Shown here piece after piece: positions 1 through 6,020 of a DNA stretch of 20,706 bases. The translations under genes and the position numbers were made by a program. The notes under the pieces are model-generated. The model did no database searches. It was not told where the DNA came from and was given only the letters and a program-made list of their open reading frames with translations. How positions within the stretch are numbered: the stretch's first letter is position 1; each line of letters opens with the position of its first letter. Source of the stretch: a virus; IMG/VR virus record IMGVR_UViG_3300044681_000056, positions 1 through 20,706 of that record; one strand, written 5' to 3'.

Positions 1-270
1 ATATACCTGCTCAGCACCTGGAACATAAGCCAAAGTAAAGCCATTGGCATCTACCCCAGAAAGGCTTGTCTCGCCTCCTGAAGCCACGAAACGGTAGCGT
101 ACTAGTTGTCTATCAAAGGTACCCACATCACCGTCTGAATCCACCCATATATCGCCTGTAGAGGGGCTTACAGGGGCAGAGGCTTGGTAGGCTATAGGAG
201 TCTGTGGGACTACTGGTCCAACTGGTGTCCAGTTAGCACCATCCCATACGTACATTGGTTTAGATGTCAT
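1..270 (-). CDS. Tail fibre protein, N-terminal part (runs off the window)
   Basis: Open frame of 90 codons with no stop up to the window edge, starting at ATG 270. GAGGAG lies about 11 nt upstream, and the ATG overlaps the previous TAA. The protein begins [20 protein letters not shown], then AYQASAPVSPSTGDIWVDSD (about 27-46), then VRYRFVASGGETSLSGVDAN and GFTLAYVPGAEQVY. The last part matches the well-known phage fibre domain 'F.A.GGETS.SG.D.NG.TL.Y.PG.EQVYLNG...', whose continuation would lie downstream outside the window. The 'YQ.SAP....G.(I/L)WVDSD' unit is shared with the C-terminus of the 623-aa fibre. It is likely another adhesin or fibre subunit of the same tail. Confidence 0.8.
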   Translation of the reverse strand, partial: MTSKPMYVWDGANWTPVGPVVPQTPIAYQASAPVSPSTGDIWVDSDGDVGTFDRQLVRYRFVASGGETSLSGVDANGFTLAYVPGAEQVY

Positions 271-422
271 TAATTAGTCCACTCCTCTGCGGTGTTACCT
301 TCTGCTACCCAAGCAAGGTAGGCTTGATAGTCTGTGTTTGCTGGGTCAAAAGGGATAGAAGCACTATCTGATTCTCTGATAATTGCTTTTACTATTCCGT
401 CTATTGTTAATTTTTTAAACAT
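270..422 (-). CDS. 50-aa small protein in the fibre cassette
   Basis: Short ORF beginning [20 protein letters not shown] with a helical N-terminus, then [20 protein letters not shown] and NTAEEW at the end. The '[16 protein letters not shown]' stretch recurs in small phage proteins beside tail-fibre genes. I cannot assign a function; a fibre-assembly helper is one possibility by analogy with tail-fibre assembly proteins. GGAG lies upstream within the last codons of the 379-aa gene, its ATG abuts that gene's TAA, and its own TAA overlaps the next ATG (TAATG). The fit without spare bases supports it as real although it is short. Confidence 0.7.
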   Translation of the reverse strand: MFKKLTIDGIVKAIIRESDSASIPFDPANTDYQAYLAWVAEGNTAEEWTN

Positions 423-1562
423 TTACAACTCCGCACTTGCGTAAAAATTCCAACGATAAAACTGATTTGCTGTTAAACTTCCACTACCATTAATATAGTA
501 ATAACCATTTTCTGTTGGGTCCACTATTGCTGCAGCATCGTGAGTACCGTCATTAATAGAAGTTATTTTTCCTGTATTTCCAAGACTATCATAAAGAGTT
601 ATTGTTGGTGCTGCTCTCATATTTGTTGCAAATACACCACTAAAGGCTGCAGCAAAACTTGTGCTTTGAGAATATCCAGTTCTCATACCAACTGAAGTTG
701 CTGTTCCGCCATAAGTATTATCAGCAAAAGATTTTTGAAAGTACCTTTGACACTCTCTTAAATCCTGAGCATAAGGCTTAAACTCAAACAAAGTAGCAAC
801 TGCACCTACTTCTAGTTGCACACCTGTAATCTGCCAGTAGTTGTTAATGGCTGATGCTAGGTTGGTTTGACCTACGGCAACATTAGCCGCAACTCTTGAA
901 CCCCAAGCAGTATTTAATGTACCTGAAGTAAGGTCAGAACCAGCACCTAAATAAAAATGTAAAACAAGTGATTGATTATTATCATTATCAAATGTTCCAG
1001 TAGTATCGGCAGGAAATGTAATTGTTTTCTTTTCCCAAGTTCCTGATGCATCTATTGTATAAGACTTAGAAATAGACCTTGAAGCATCAAGATTTCTCAA
1101 TTCAATTATATAAGTTCCAGTTACATTTCCTTTAACCCAAAATTGAAGTGTTAATTGTTGTGCTTCAGATGTTCCTTGACGAATCCTTTGACAATCTTGA
1201 CCTTCTAAAGAAGTTTCAAATCTTATTAAGTCACCAGAAGCAGGTGAAGCGTCAGCAGTAGTGCAAAGTGTTTTGACAGATTTAGCAAATCCTGAACCTG
1301 TTGGTGCATCGTTTTCTACTGTTTGAGTCCAAGTACCTTGTGTGGTTATTACGGTTTTCCATCTATCTGCTGTGTAATAACCAGCAGTAGTAATGCTTGC
1401 AGTTGATGTTCCTCTTTGTGCTACCTGCATAGCACCATTGATTACTAGGTTTCTAAATGGTGCTTGTGAATTAGCAATGGTCTGATAAGGAGTAAGGTCA
1501 GTCACCTCACTCGCTAATGGAACCCAATCTGTTCCTGAGTAAACGTATGCTTTCTTTGCCAT
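423..1562 (-). CDS. Receptor-binding / tip-like fibre protein
   Basis: 379-aa protein. The N-terminus AKKAYVYSGTDWVPLASEV (2-20) is the short 'YVY.G..W' fibre-attachment-like unit seen also in the next fibre gene. It is followed by NLVINGAMQVAQRGTS (38-53) and YYTADRW (62-68), the 'N..INGAM.VAQRG.S ... DRW' signature of phage tail and host-recognition proteins. A jelly-roll, carbohydrate-binding-like domain then runs from about 70 to 265 (LTLQFWVKGNVTGTYIIELR, YWQITGVQLEVGAVATLFEF). The remainder (PYAQDLRECQRYFQKS onward) matches the usual tail after that domain and ends in a beta-rich head. It probably contacts cell-surface glycan. GGGAG lies just upstream of the ATG, which overlaps the 623-aa stop (TAATG). 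Its TAA directly abuts the next ATG. Confidence 0.85.
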   Translation of the reverse strand: MAKKAYVYSGTDWVPLASEVTDLTPYQTIANSQAPFRNLVINGAMQVAQRGTSTASITTAGYYTADRWKTVITTQGTWTQTVENDAPTGSGFAKSVKTLCTTADASPASGDLIRFETSLEGQDCQRIRQGTSEAQQLTLQFWVKGNVTGTYIIELRNLDASRSISKSYTIDASGTWEKKTITFPADTTGTFDNDNNQSLVLHFYLGAGSDLTSGTLNTAWGSRVAANVAVGQTNLASAINNYWQITGVQLEVGAVATLFEFKPYAQDLRECQRYFQKSFADNTYGGTATSVGMRTGYSQSTSFAAAFSGVFATNMRAAPTITLYDSLGNTGKITSINDGTHDAAAIVDPTENGYYYINGSGSLTANQFYRWNFYASAEL

Positions 1563-3433
1563 TAGGCTCCCATCAATACGAACGGATGAATTGCTTCAGA
1601 ATATATATCTGTCTTTTGGACAAAATCATTAGTGTTAAGTGCAGATGCAGTAGCATCAGAATCAACCCACAACTCTCCAACTGCTTCTGCAGTAGGTGCT
1701 GAATCTTGGTACGAAACACTTGCTCCACCACCAGAGATTTCATTCCACGTAGAACCATCAGAAACTTTTACTAAGTCAGTATCTGTTTCATAGATTAACT
1801 GTCCCTCAGAGTGTGCTGGCTGAGTGGCTGAAGTACAGATGATTAAGCCTCTTGATACATACCAAGAAGCACCACCGTAAACTTTTAATACATTGTCAGT
1901 TGAGTTCCAGTACAAAGCACCAGTTATTAATGCATCACCGTCATTGTCTACTGCTGGGTCAGAACCCTTAGAACCTAAGTATCTATCATCAAATGCATCG
2001 TAACTTGCTGCAGCAGCAGCAGCACTTGTAGCAGCATCTGTTGCTGAACCCAAGATACCGTCAACATAAGCCTTAGTAGTTGCATCAGTTGAAGCAGTTG
2101 GAGTTCCTAAAGTTGTAATCTTGTTAGAACCCATATCAATAGCACCAGTCATAGTGCCACCAGCCAAGGCTAGTTTAGTTGCAATAGAGTTGGTAATTGT
2201 AGTTGAGAAGTTAGGGTCATCACCTAACGCTGCAGCCAACTCATTCAAGGTGTCTAGTGCACCTGGTGCTGAATCTAGTAAATTACTTACAGCAGTATCT
2301 ACATAGTTCTTAGTAGCAGCATCTGCTGATGCTGATGGTGCACCTAAGCCAGTTACCTTGTAGCCACCTGCTGCTAGGTCTGAAGCCAAAGAAACGCTAT
2401 TAAGACTTCCACCAGTAACTGTTGGATAAGAAACTGTTGGAGTATTTATAGTAGGACTACTTAAAGTCTTGTTATATAAAGTTTGAGTTCCAAGCAAAGT
2501 TGCAGCAGTACCATCAATTTTAGTTGGTGCTATTGCTGCAGAAGCATTGATGTCAGCATTAACAATAGTGCCATCAGCAATCATTGCTGAAGTAACCGTA
2601 CCTGAATCTGCTCTAGTTACAGCAGTTCCTGCAATCTTTGAAGCAGCGATAGCGGCAGATGAATTAATATCGACATTGTTAATAGTTCCATCTGAAATCA
2701 TAGTACTGGTAACAGTTCCATAATCACCAGTGGTAATTACAGTTCCACCTCTATCTGGAAGATAGATGATTCTATCTGAAGTAGGATTAAGTGCTTCAAG
2801 TCTTGTTTCAAAAGCATCATCTGTTGAACCTTCAAAGAAGATTCTTCCACCAACGCCAATGCTTACATCTCCAGTAATTGATGGACTGGCGATAGTCTTG
2901 TTAGTTAAGGTTTGAGTACCATCTTCAGTTACTACATCATCACCAGCAACCTGCAATTCGGCAGCATTAATAACTCCACCTGTAATAGTTCCATTGTTGG
3001 TTGCAGTGCCAGTAATGACTGGGTCATACAAAGTCTTATTGGTTAGGGTCTGGGTATCAGTGGTACCTACAACGGTCCCAGACAAGCCGTGTACGGCTGC
3101 TGAGGCGGCTCTGTGGGCTGCTGCAAGCCTTAAGTCCTCACCGATAGCCATATGGCGAACCTTGGCTCCAGAGGTGTGAGTCTTGGCTGTAGAGCCATCG
3201 TAACCACGAGTTACTGTTAAGGTATTACCACTTACTGCAGTTACCTTTACGATTTCTTCGTTAGATGTTTCAGGGTCAATTACTACTATGAAGTCATTAG
3301 ATGCGGATACATCTGCATCATTGATACCACCTAGTAGGTTGCTCGCAGAGACAACGTCAATGCTGGTTGCAACAGTTGTTAGCGAACCTACGACATCTGT
3401 CTCTAATGATACGCTGGAAAATTTTCTAGACAT
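1562..3433 (-). CDS. Tail fibre protein with repeated modules
   Basis: 623-aa trimeric-fibre-type protein. The N-terminal beta module (about 9-95) ends in RGYDGSTAKTHTSGAKVRH. Then come three 'QTL.NKT' units (about 127-135, 173-181 and 316-324). Two 33-residue direct repeats follow (239-271 and 278-310, 25 identities), then two copies of the phage-fibre motif 'G..K(V/I)T.LG.P.AS.DA.TK.YVD' (355-379 and 434-458). After an Ala-rich helix (about 464-478) the C-terminus carries ALYWNSTDNVLKVYGGASWY, VKVSDGSTWNEIS and SYQDSAPTAEAVGELWVDSD. These repeats are typical of side or distal tail fibres that carry the receptor-binding end. AAGGT lies upstream of the ATG, 8 nt after the adaptor stop, and its TAA overlaps the next ATG. 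It probably interacts with the adaptor-like protein by the shared N-terminal module (inference). Confidence 0.88.
   Translation of the reverse strand: MSRKFSSVSLETDVVGSLTTVATSIDVVSASNLLGGINDADVSASNDFIVVIDPETSNEEIVKVTAVSGNTLTVTRGYDGSTAKTHTSGAKVRHMAIGEDLRLAAAHRAASAAVHGLSGTVVGTTDTQTLTNKTLYDPVITGTATNNGTITGGVINAAELQVAGDDVVTEDGTQTLTNKTIASPSITGDVSIGVGGRIFFEGSTDDAFETRLEALNPTSDRIIYLPDRGGTVITTGDYGTVTSTMISDGTINNVDINSSAAIAASKIAGTAVTRADSGTVTSAMIADGTIVNADINASAAIAPTKIDGTAATLLGTQTLYNKTLSSPTINTPTVSYPTVTGGSLNSVSLASDLAAGGYKVTGLGAPSASADAATKNYVDTAVSNLLDSAPGALDTLNELAAALGDDPNFSTTITNSIATKLALAGGTMTGAIDMGSNKITTLGTPTASTDATTKAYVDGILGSATDAATSAAAAAASYDAFDDRYLGSKGSDPAVDNDGDALITGALYWNSTDNVLKVYGGASWYVSRGLIICTSATQPAHSEGQLIYETDTDLVKVSDGSTWNEISGGGASVSYQDSAPTAEAVGELWVDSDATASALNTNDFVQKTDIYSEAIHPFVLMGA
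2060..2371 (-). repeat. Two copies of the fibre motif G..K.T.LG..AS.DA.TK.YVD
   Basis: Segments at 2297-2371 and 2060-2134 encode residues 355-379 and 434-458, spaced 79 residues apart. This is the classic repeat found in many phage tail fibres and long-fibre shafts. Between the copies lies the helical linker with ALDTLNELAAALGDDPNF, which is also standard for the family. Confidence 0.8.
2504..2719 (-). repeat. Two tandem 33-codon repeats in the fibre gene
   Basis: Units at 2621-2719 and 2504-2602 encode residues 239-271 and 278-310, both of the form 'GTVTS.MI.DGTI.N.DIN.S' and so on, 25 of 33 residues identical. Third positions have diverged, so the duplication is old or maintained at the protein level. 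Likely shaft repeats. Confidence 0.8.
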
Positions 3434-3441
3434 TGGCTACC

Positions 3442-4335
3442 TTATATTGTGTAGTGAACACGGACTGGATGTTTGCCATTTTGCTTGGCTGATTCTTCTT
3501 GCAATCTTTGTTGGTACAAAGCAAGCAAGTATCTGGCAGTATTCGTACCAGAACCGAACTGACGTGTGCTGTCGTTCTGGTCTGCCTCTGGTGCGACAAA
3601 GTTCAAACGACCTGGGTCAATGAATGACACCATACGATATGCAGCACCATAAACAATCACGTCTCTTGATGATGCTGGTAAACCTGTAACTGTAGTAAAT
3701 ACATCAGAACCACTTGATAGTTCTGTTGGTTCTTTACCATAAACAACTTGAACAGTTCTTCCTGGAACTATTCCATCATAGATACTAATGGTATTACCAT
3801 TTGCATATTCAGATGTACTTGCCATTGGGTCATGACGCCACTTACGAACTGGAATCCATTCACCTGATGGACCAACAGAATCCCAACTTACTGCAAGAAC
3901 TGTATCGGCTGCGGTTGGTAAAGAGTATGTAGTTTGAGCAGGGTTAGCAGTAAAGGTAGTAGAAGCAACACCATAGATATTTGGAAAGACAGCCTTGATG
4001 GTGTCGTTAATTGCACGCTTAACAGATAACTTAGGAAAACTTGGGGCAAAAGTAACTTTGGCATTAGTGTCATGGCTTGCTGCAGTTGTTCCCCTATATC
4101 CTCTACCAAATGGTGAGATGACTGCAGAGCGGTCAGTACGGTCAACAGAATCTAAATGTATAAGTTCTTCATCAATCTCAACAACACCCTTACCTATGTT
4201 CTCGCCATTGGCTAGAGCAATAGATAGGTCTGTTGAATTAATACCAGCAGTAAGATATGTAGTTCTGTCTTGACGTAGGGTAAAGCCCTCAAGATTAATA
4301 AGAACTTCTTCTACTAGTTCGTTAAATGTAGTCAC
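3442..4335 (-). CDS. Head-tail adaptor-like / tail-stalk protein
   Basis: 297-aa protein. It starts with GTG, supported by AAGGA 7 nt upstream and by the GTGA overlap with the preceding TGA. The N-terminus (TFNELVEEVLINLEGF, 3-18) is helical. A beta module follows at about 25-97 and ends in RGYRGTTAASHDTNAKV (78-94), which resembles the N-terminal module of the fibre gene downstream. Next comes a helical segment (LSVKRAINDTIKAVFPNIYG, 103-122) recalling the 'iN.ai..i...' helices of podovirus adaptor proteins (T7 gp11, P22 gp4). The second half is beta-rich (EWIPVRKWRHDP, RTVQVVYGKEP) and closes with a helix (ARYLLALYQQRLQEESAKQN). Its place between head genes and fibre genes supports a connector that joins portal to tail. 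The alternative is a minor tail protein that anchors the fibre. Confidence 0.65.
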   Translation of the reverse strand: MTTFNELVEEVLINLEGFTLRQDRTTYLTAGINSTDLSIALANGENIGKGVVEIDEELIHLDSVDRTDRSAVISPFGRGYRGTTAASHDTNAKVTFAPSFPKLSVKRAINDTIKAVFPNIYGVASTTFTANPAQTTYSLPTAADTVLAVSWDSVGPSGEWIPVRKWRHDPMASTSEYANGNTISIYDGIVPGRTVQVVYGKEPTELSSGSDVFTTVTGLPASSRDVIVYGAAYRMVSFIDPGRLNFVAPEADQNDSTRQFGSGTNTARYLLALYQQRLQEESAKQNGKHPVRVHYTI

Positions 4336-4487
4336 TTAGATTTCCTTGCTACTGCAGCATTATCTACTAGGTTTGGATATTTTCTGCCAGCCTTCTTGGC
4401 TCTAGTCTTAGCAGCCTTAATCTGTGCTGGTGTAAGTTTTGTTGATTTCTTCTTTGGATTCTTTTTATCCCAAAATGCTTTAGCCAT
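4332..4487 (-). CDS. 51-aa Lys-rich mini-protein
   Basis: Small ORF beginning MAKAFWDKKNPKKKSTKLTP and followed by a basic helix (AQIKAAKTRAKKAGRKYPNL), then VDNAAVARKSK. No family is recognised. With AAGGTG about 8-9 nt upstream, a TAATG overlap with the 86-aa gene, and its TGA overlapping the GTG of the adaptor-like gene (GTGA), it fits exactly between two real genes with no spare base. The 'KKA.R.YPN.VDN..VAR' end resembles small phage proteins I have seen annotated only as hypothetical. A DNA-binding or charge-neutralising role is inference from composition. Confidence 0.65.
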   Translation of the reverse strand: MAKAFWDKKNPKKKSTKLTPAQIKAAKTRAKKAGRKYPNLVDNAAVARKSK

Positions 4488-4747
4488 TACCATTTCACCT
4501 TGTCTGCCCAATATGCTGCTGACATCTTACCTTTAGCAATGTTCTTAGCATGACGTGCTTTAAAAGACTTTTGTCTTGCGGTTGGCTTTCTGTCCCCAGT
4601 AACACCTTGTTGTCCAAAGCGGATTGTCTTAACCTTATCGCCAACCTTGGCTACAACTACGTGTGATTTAGTTGGGTGGCTAGGAGTCCGCTTTGGCTTA
4701 TTAAAACCAGAGACCCCAACCCTTTTGAGTCTTGGGTCTTTAGCCAT
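4487..4747 (-). CDS. 86-aa basic protein of a widespread phage family
   Basis: Strongly basic protein with a recognisable pattern: DPRLKRVGVSGFNKPKRTPS (4-23), then a small beta unit SHVVVAKVGDKVKTIRFGQQ (28-47) and a basic helix-rich end (SFKARHAKNIAKGKMSAAYW, about 61-80, followed by ADKVKW). The combination 'K.IRFG..G ... SFKARH..N..KGK.SA.YWA...KW' is shared by small proteins of many marine and freshwater phages. I associate it tentatively with a DUF (possibly DUF5872), not verified. The function is unknown; the composition suggests nucleic-acid contact, for instance with packaged DNA. TAATG overlaps on both sides couple it to its mini-gene neighbours. Confidence 0.78.
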   Translation of the reverse strand: MAKDPRLKRVGVSGFNKPKRTPSHPTKSHVVVAKVGDKVKTIRFGQQGVTGDRKPTARQKSFKARHAKNIAKGKMSAAYWADKVKW

Positions 4748-4908
4748 TACTTCTTAGGCTTCCGTGGTGTTGCTTTAACTGACTTTGATGCAGGAATCTT
4801 TCCATTCTGTAATGGTAAAGGATTACTTCCTGTTGGTTTCATTGGAACTTTCATTCCCATATTTTCGTGGTTATAGTTTGCGTAATTGCATCCACATGTT
4901 GAGCACAT
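4747..4908 (-). CDS. 53-aa mini-protein with N-terminal Cys cluster
   Basis: Small ORF beginning MCSTCGCNYANYNHENMGMK with four closely spaced metal-ligand candidates (C2, C5, C7, plus H14). The rest is Pro/Lys-rich and basic, ending ATPRKPKK. CxxCxC followed by a His could be a minimal zinc- or metal-binding knuckle, though one more ligand than usual may be missing. No family is assigned with certainty; similar MC-x-x-CGC starts occur in small phage proteins as I remember. AGGGAAG lies 5 nt upstream, the frame is tightly packed (1-nt gap before, TAATG overlap after), and codon use looks like the neighbours. These support it as a real gene. Confidence 0.6.
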   Translation of the reverse strand: MCSTCGCNYANYNHENMGMKVPMKPTGSNPLPLQNGKIPASKSVKATPRKPKK

Positions 4909-4909
4909 A

Positions 4910-5080
4910 TTAACTTCCCTTAACTCTCTTTAATCTTGGGTTTTTCTTTTTGGCTGCAGCAGATGCTTTACGACTACTTGCTGCCAAGATTGCACCAGCA
5001 CGCTCCATTGGGATACTCTGCTTCTTAGCAATCTTCTTTTGCACAGCCTTGAATCCAGGATGCTTTGCTGATTTAGCCAT
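4910..5080 (-). CDS. 56-aa basic mini-protein
   Basis: Small ORF beginning MAKSAKHPGFKAVQKKIAKK and ending NPRLKRVKGS. It is strongly basic, with an Ala/Ser/Lys-rich centre (AGAILAASSRKASAAAKKK) expected to be helical. The combination of AxxxA spacing and Lys faces suggests an amphipathic, nucleic-acid-binding helix, but no family is recognised. The ATG abuts the TAA of the 35-aa gene. Its last codons (AGGGAAG) serve as the ribosome-binding site of the next ORF, and a single nucleotide separates the stop from that ATG. The KNPRLKRV end resembles the DPRLKRV near the start of the 86-aa protein nearby. Confidence 0.65.
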   Translation of the reverse strand: MAKSAKHPGFKAVQKKIAKKQSIPMERAGAILAASSRKASAAAKKKNPRLKRVKGS

Positions 5081-5188
5081 TTACTTCTTCTTACCCATTT
5101 TCTTCATTGACTTCTTTGGCATTTCTTTTTTCTTCATCATGTCCATCTTCTTAGACATTTTTTTCTTACCCATACTCTTGCCGTACAT
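5081..5188 (-). CDS. 35-aa Lys/Met-rich mini-protein
   Basis: A 35-residue ORF beginning MYGKSMGKKKMSKKMDMMKK and ending MGKKK. It has 16 Lys and 9 Met, so 25 of 35 residues are one of two amino acids, and only two are acidic (Asp16, Glu22). It has a perfect AAGGAG site at 4 nt, and its TAA directly abuts the next ATG. Such tiny, extremely basic proteins occur near head-tail genes of environmental phages, in my recollection. Their role is unknown. Binding to packaged DNA or RNA as a counter-ion peptide is a natural guess and is pure inference. It is too short for most gene finders. Confidence 0.65.
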   Translation of the reverse strand: MYGKSMGKKKMSKKMDMMKKKEMPKKSMKKMGKKK

Positions 5189-5192
5189 ATTG

Positions 5193-5198
5193 CTCCTT
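5193..5198 (-). promoter_or_regulatory. Full Shine-Dalgarno for the 35-aa Lys/Met-rich gene
   Basis: AAGGAG on the minus strand, 4 nt before the ATG at 5188 and overlapping the TAA of the preceding gene. It is among the best ribosome-binding sites in the window, which argues that the 35-codon ORF is really translated. Confidence 0.7.
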
Positions 5199-5454
5199 AT
5201 TGATTACCGTAGGCTGTGCCTGTTTTTTCTGATATATCTATTGCCCTGCGTATATCTTTAGTCTTGGTAGAGTCAGGTTGAATGCCTTGTGCTCTAGCAC
5301 TTCTATATAACGCAAGTTCATTGTCCCACTTTTTTTCTTTAGTCAAGTCAAGACCAGATGCACTTTTAGCCCAACCAACTCTTAGGTTGGCTGCCTTAAG
5401 ACACTCTCCCCACGTTGCGTGGTCTTTTGTTGGGCATCCGCTTCTGCACGCCAT
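5197..5454 (-). CDS. Small Cys-containing actinophage-type hypothetical protein
   Basis: 85-aa protein beginning MACRSGCPTKDHATWGEC, with three Cys in the first 18 residues (C3, C7, C18). The same start recurs, as I remember, in small proteins of actinobacteriophages near tail or fibre genes. The function is unknown. A CxxxC-x10-C arrangement with H12 could bind metal, but this is speculative. The rest is helical and charged (KEKKWDNELALYRSARAQGI, about 39-58). The start lies 59 nt inside the DUF2746-like gene in a different frame, preceded by GGGG as a weak ribosome-binding site. Its TAA is part of TAAGGAG, the ribosome-binding site of the next mini-gene. Confidence 0.75.
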   Translation of the reverse strand: MACRSGCPTKDHATWGECLKAANLRVGWAKSASGLDLTKEKKWDNELALYRSARAQGIQPDSTKTKDIRRAIDISEKTGTAYGNQ

Positions 5455-5752
5455 CGTTCCCCATCTTTTCTTCTATGACACTTAAAGTCGTTTCAATTCT
5501 TTGTACTGCATCTTTAAGTGATGAGCCACCATTATGTGATAGTTCACCATCAAGACGATTGAGTCTTTCCATAACTCCAGGAACTCTTGCTCTTCCTGGC
5601 TCAGCCTCTTCGCCTTCCCAATCTCTTCTAAACTTTTCTAACCAATCAGATATGTCTTTAGTTCTTTTTACTATTGGAGAAAAAACACGACCAACAAGTA
5701 CAATCAAACCCAGTACTGCTGTCGCTACTGCGATAACTTCTAGTGCGGTCAT
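5396..5752 (-). CDS. N-terminally membrane-anchored protein, DUF2746-like
   Basis: 118-aa protein with one N-terminal transmembrane helix (about residues 3-24, LEVIAVATAVLGLIVLVGRVF). It is followed by a basic/charged soluble part: VKRTKDISDWLEKFRRDWEG (about 28-47), PGRARVPGVMERLNRLDGEL (about 52-71), NGGSSLKDAVQRIETTL (74-90) and a basic tail. The order 'TM helix, W.G, PGV..RL..L, NGG.S..DA..RIE' matches my recollection of DUF2746 proteins of mycobacteriophages, whose function is not known. The last 59 nt overlap the start of the next gene in another frame. A membrane protein among late genes could act at entry, lysis or superinfection; the sequence does not decide. Its start overlaps the preceding TGA (ATGA). 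Confidence 0.75.
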   Translation of the reverse strand: MTALEVIAVATAVLGLIVLVGRVFSPIVKRTKDISDWLEKFRRDWEGEEAEPGRARVPGVMERLNRLDGELSHNGGSSLKDAVQRIETTLSVIEEKMGNDGVQKRMPNKRPRNVGRVS

Positions 5753-6003
5753 TCGAAGTTAGCCTCCGTAATACCGATGCCAGCATCAATGAGCGAGGTT
5801 TTTGTCGCTTCAGAAACTTCATATTCATGTCCCCCTGCATAGTATTCACTAGCAGATTCTATCTCGTCTGTTGATGGAACTCGCCTAGTTACATATGTTC
5901 CACTAATCTTTAAAACACTTACACCTCTAGTGTGCTTGTATCTGTAGAACAGACCAAAGCCTGCTGGGGCTTCTTCAACTGTTGGTGGAAAAAATAATGG
6001 CAA
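5749..6003 (-). CDS. Small conserved-looking hypothetical protein (TTG start)
   Basis: 84-aa protein, function not recognised. It reads as a small beta-rich globular domain: N-terminal PPTVEEAPAGFGLFYRYKH (about 6-24), then GVSVLKISGTYVTRR (27-41) and an acidic segment with SEYYAGGHEYEVSEA (52-66), ending in a helix with IGITEANFE. There is no membrane segment. It uses a TTG start with a good AGGAG site 5 nt upstream, and its TGA overlaps the next ATG (ATGA). Lying just after the capsid protein, it could be a head decoration or head-completion protein. That is inference from position. Confidence 0.7.
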   Translation of the reverse strand: MPLFFPPTVEEAPAGFGLFYRYKHTRGVSVLKISGTYVTRRVPSTDEIESASEYYAGGHEYEVSEATKTSLIDAGIGITEANFE

Positions 6004-6008
6004 GTTAA

Positions 6009-6013
6009 CTCCT
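6009..6013 (-). promoter_or_regulatory. Shine-Dalgarno supporting a TTG start
   Basis: AGGAG lies 5 nt before the TTG at 6003. No ATG or GTG is available in frame at the N-terminus, so this site decides the start of the 84-aa gene. Confidence 0.65.
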
Positions 6014-6020
6014 AATAAGT

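Noticed and set aside
4950-5261. A 103-codon plus-strand ORF with very hydrophobic, Phe/Leu/Ile-rich sequence that looks like a membrane protein.
   Set aside because: It is the antisense of Lys-rich codons (AAA/AAG read as TTT/CTT), which automatically yields Phe/Leu. The minus-strand mini-genes explain it.
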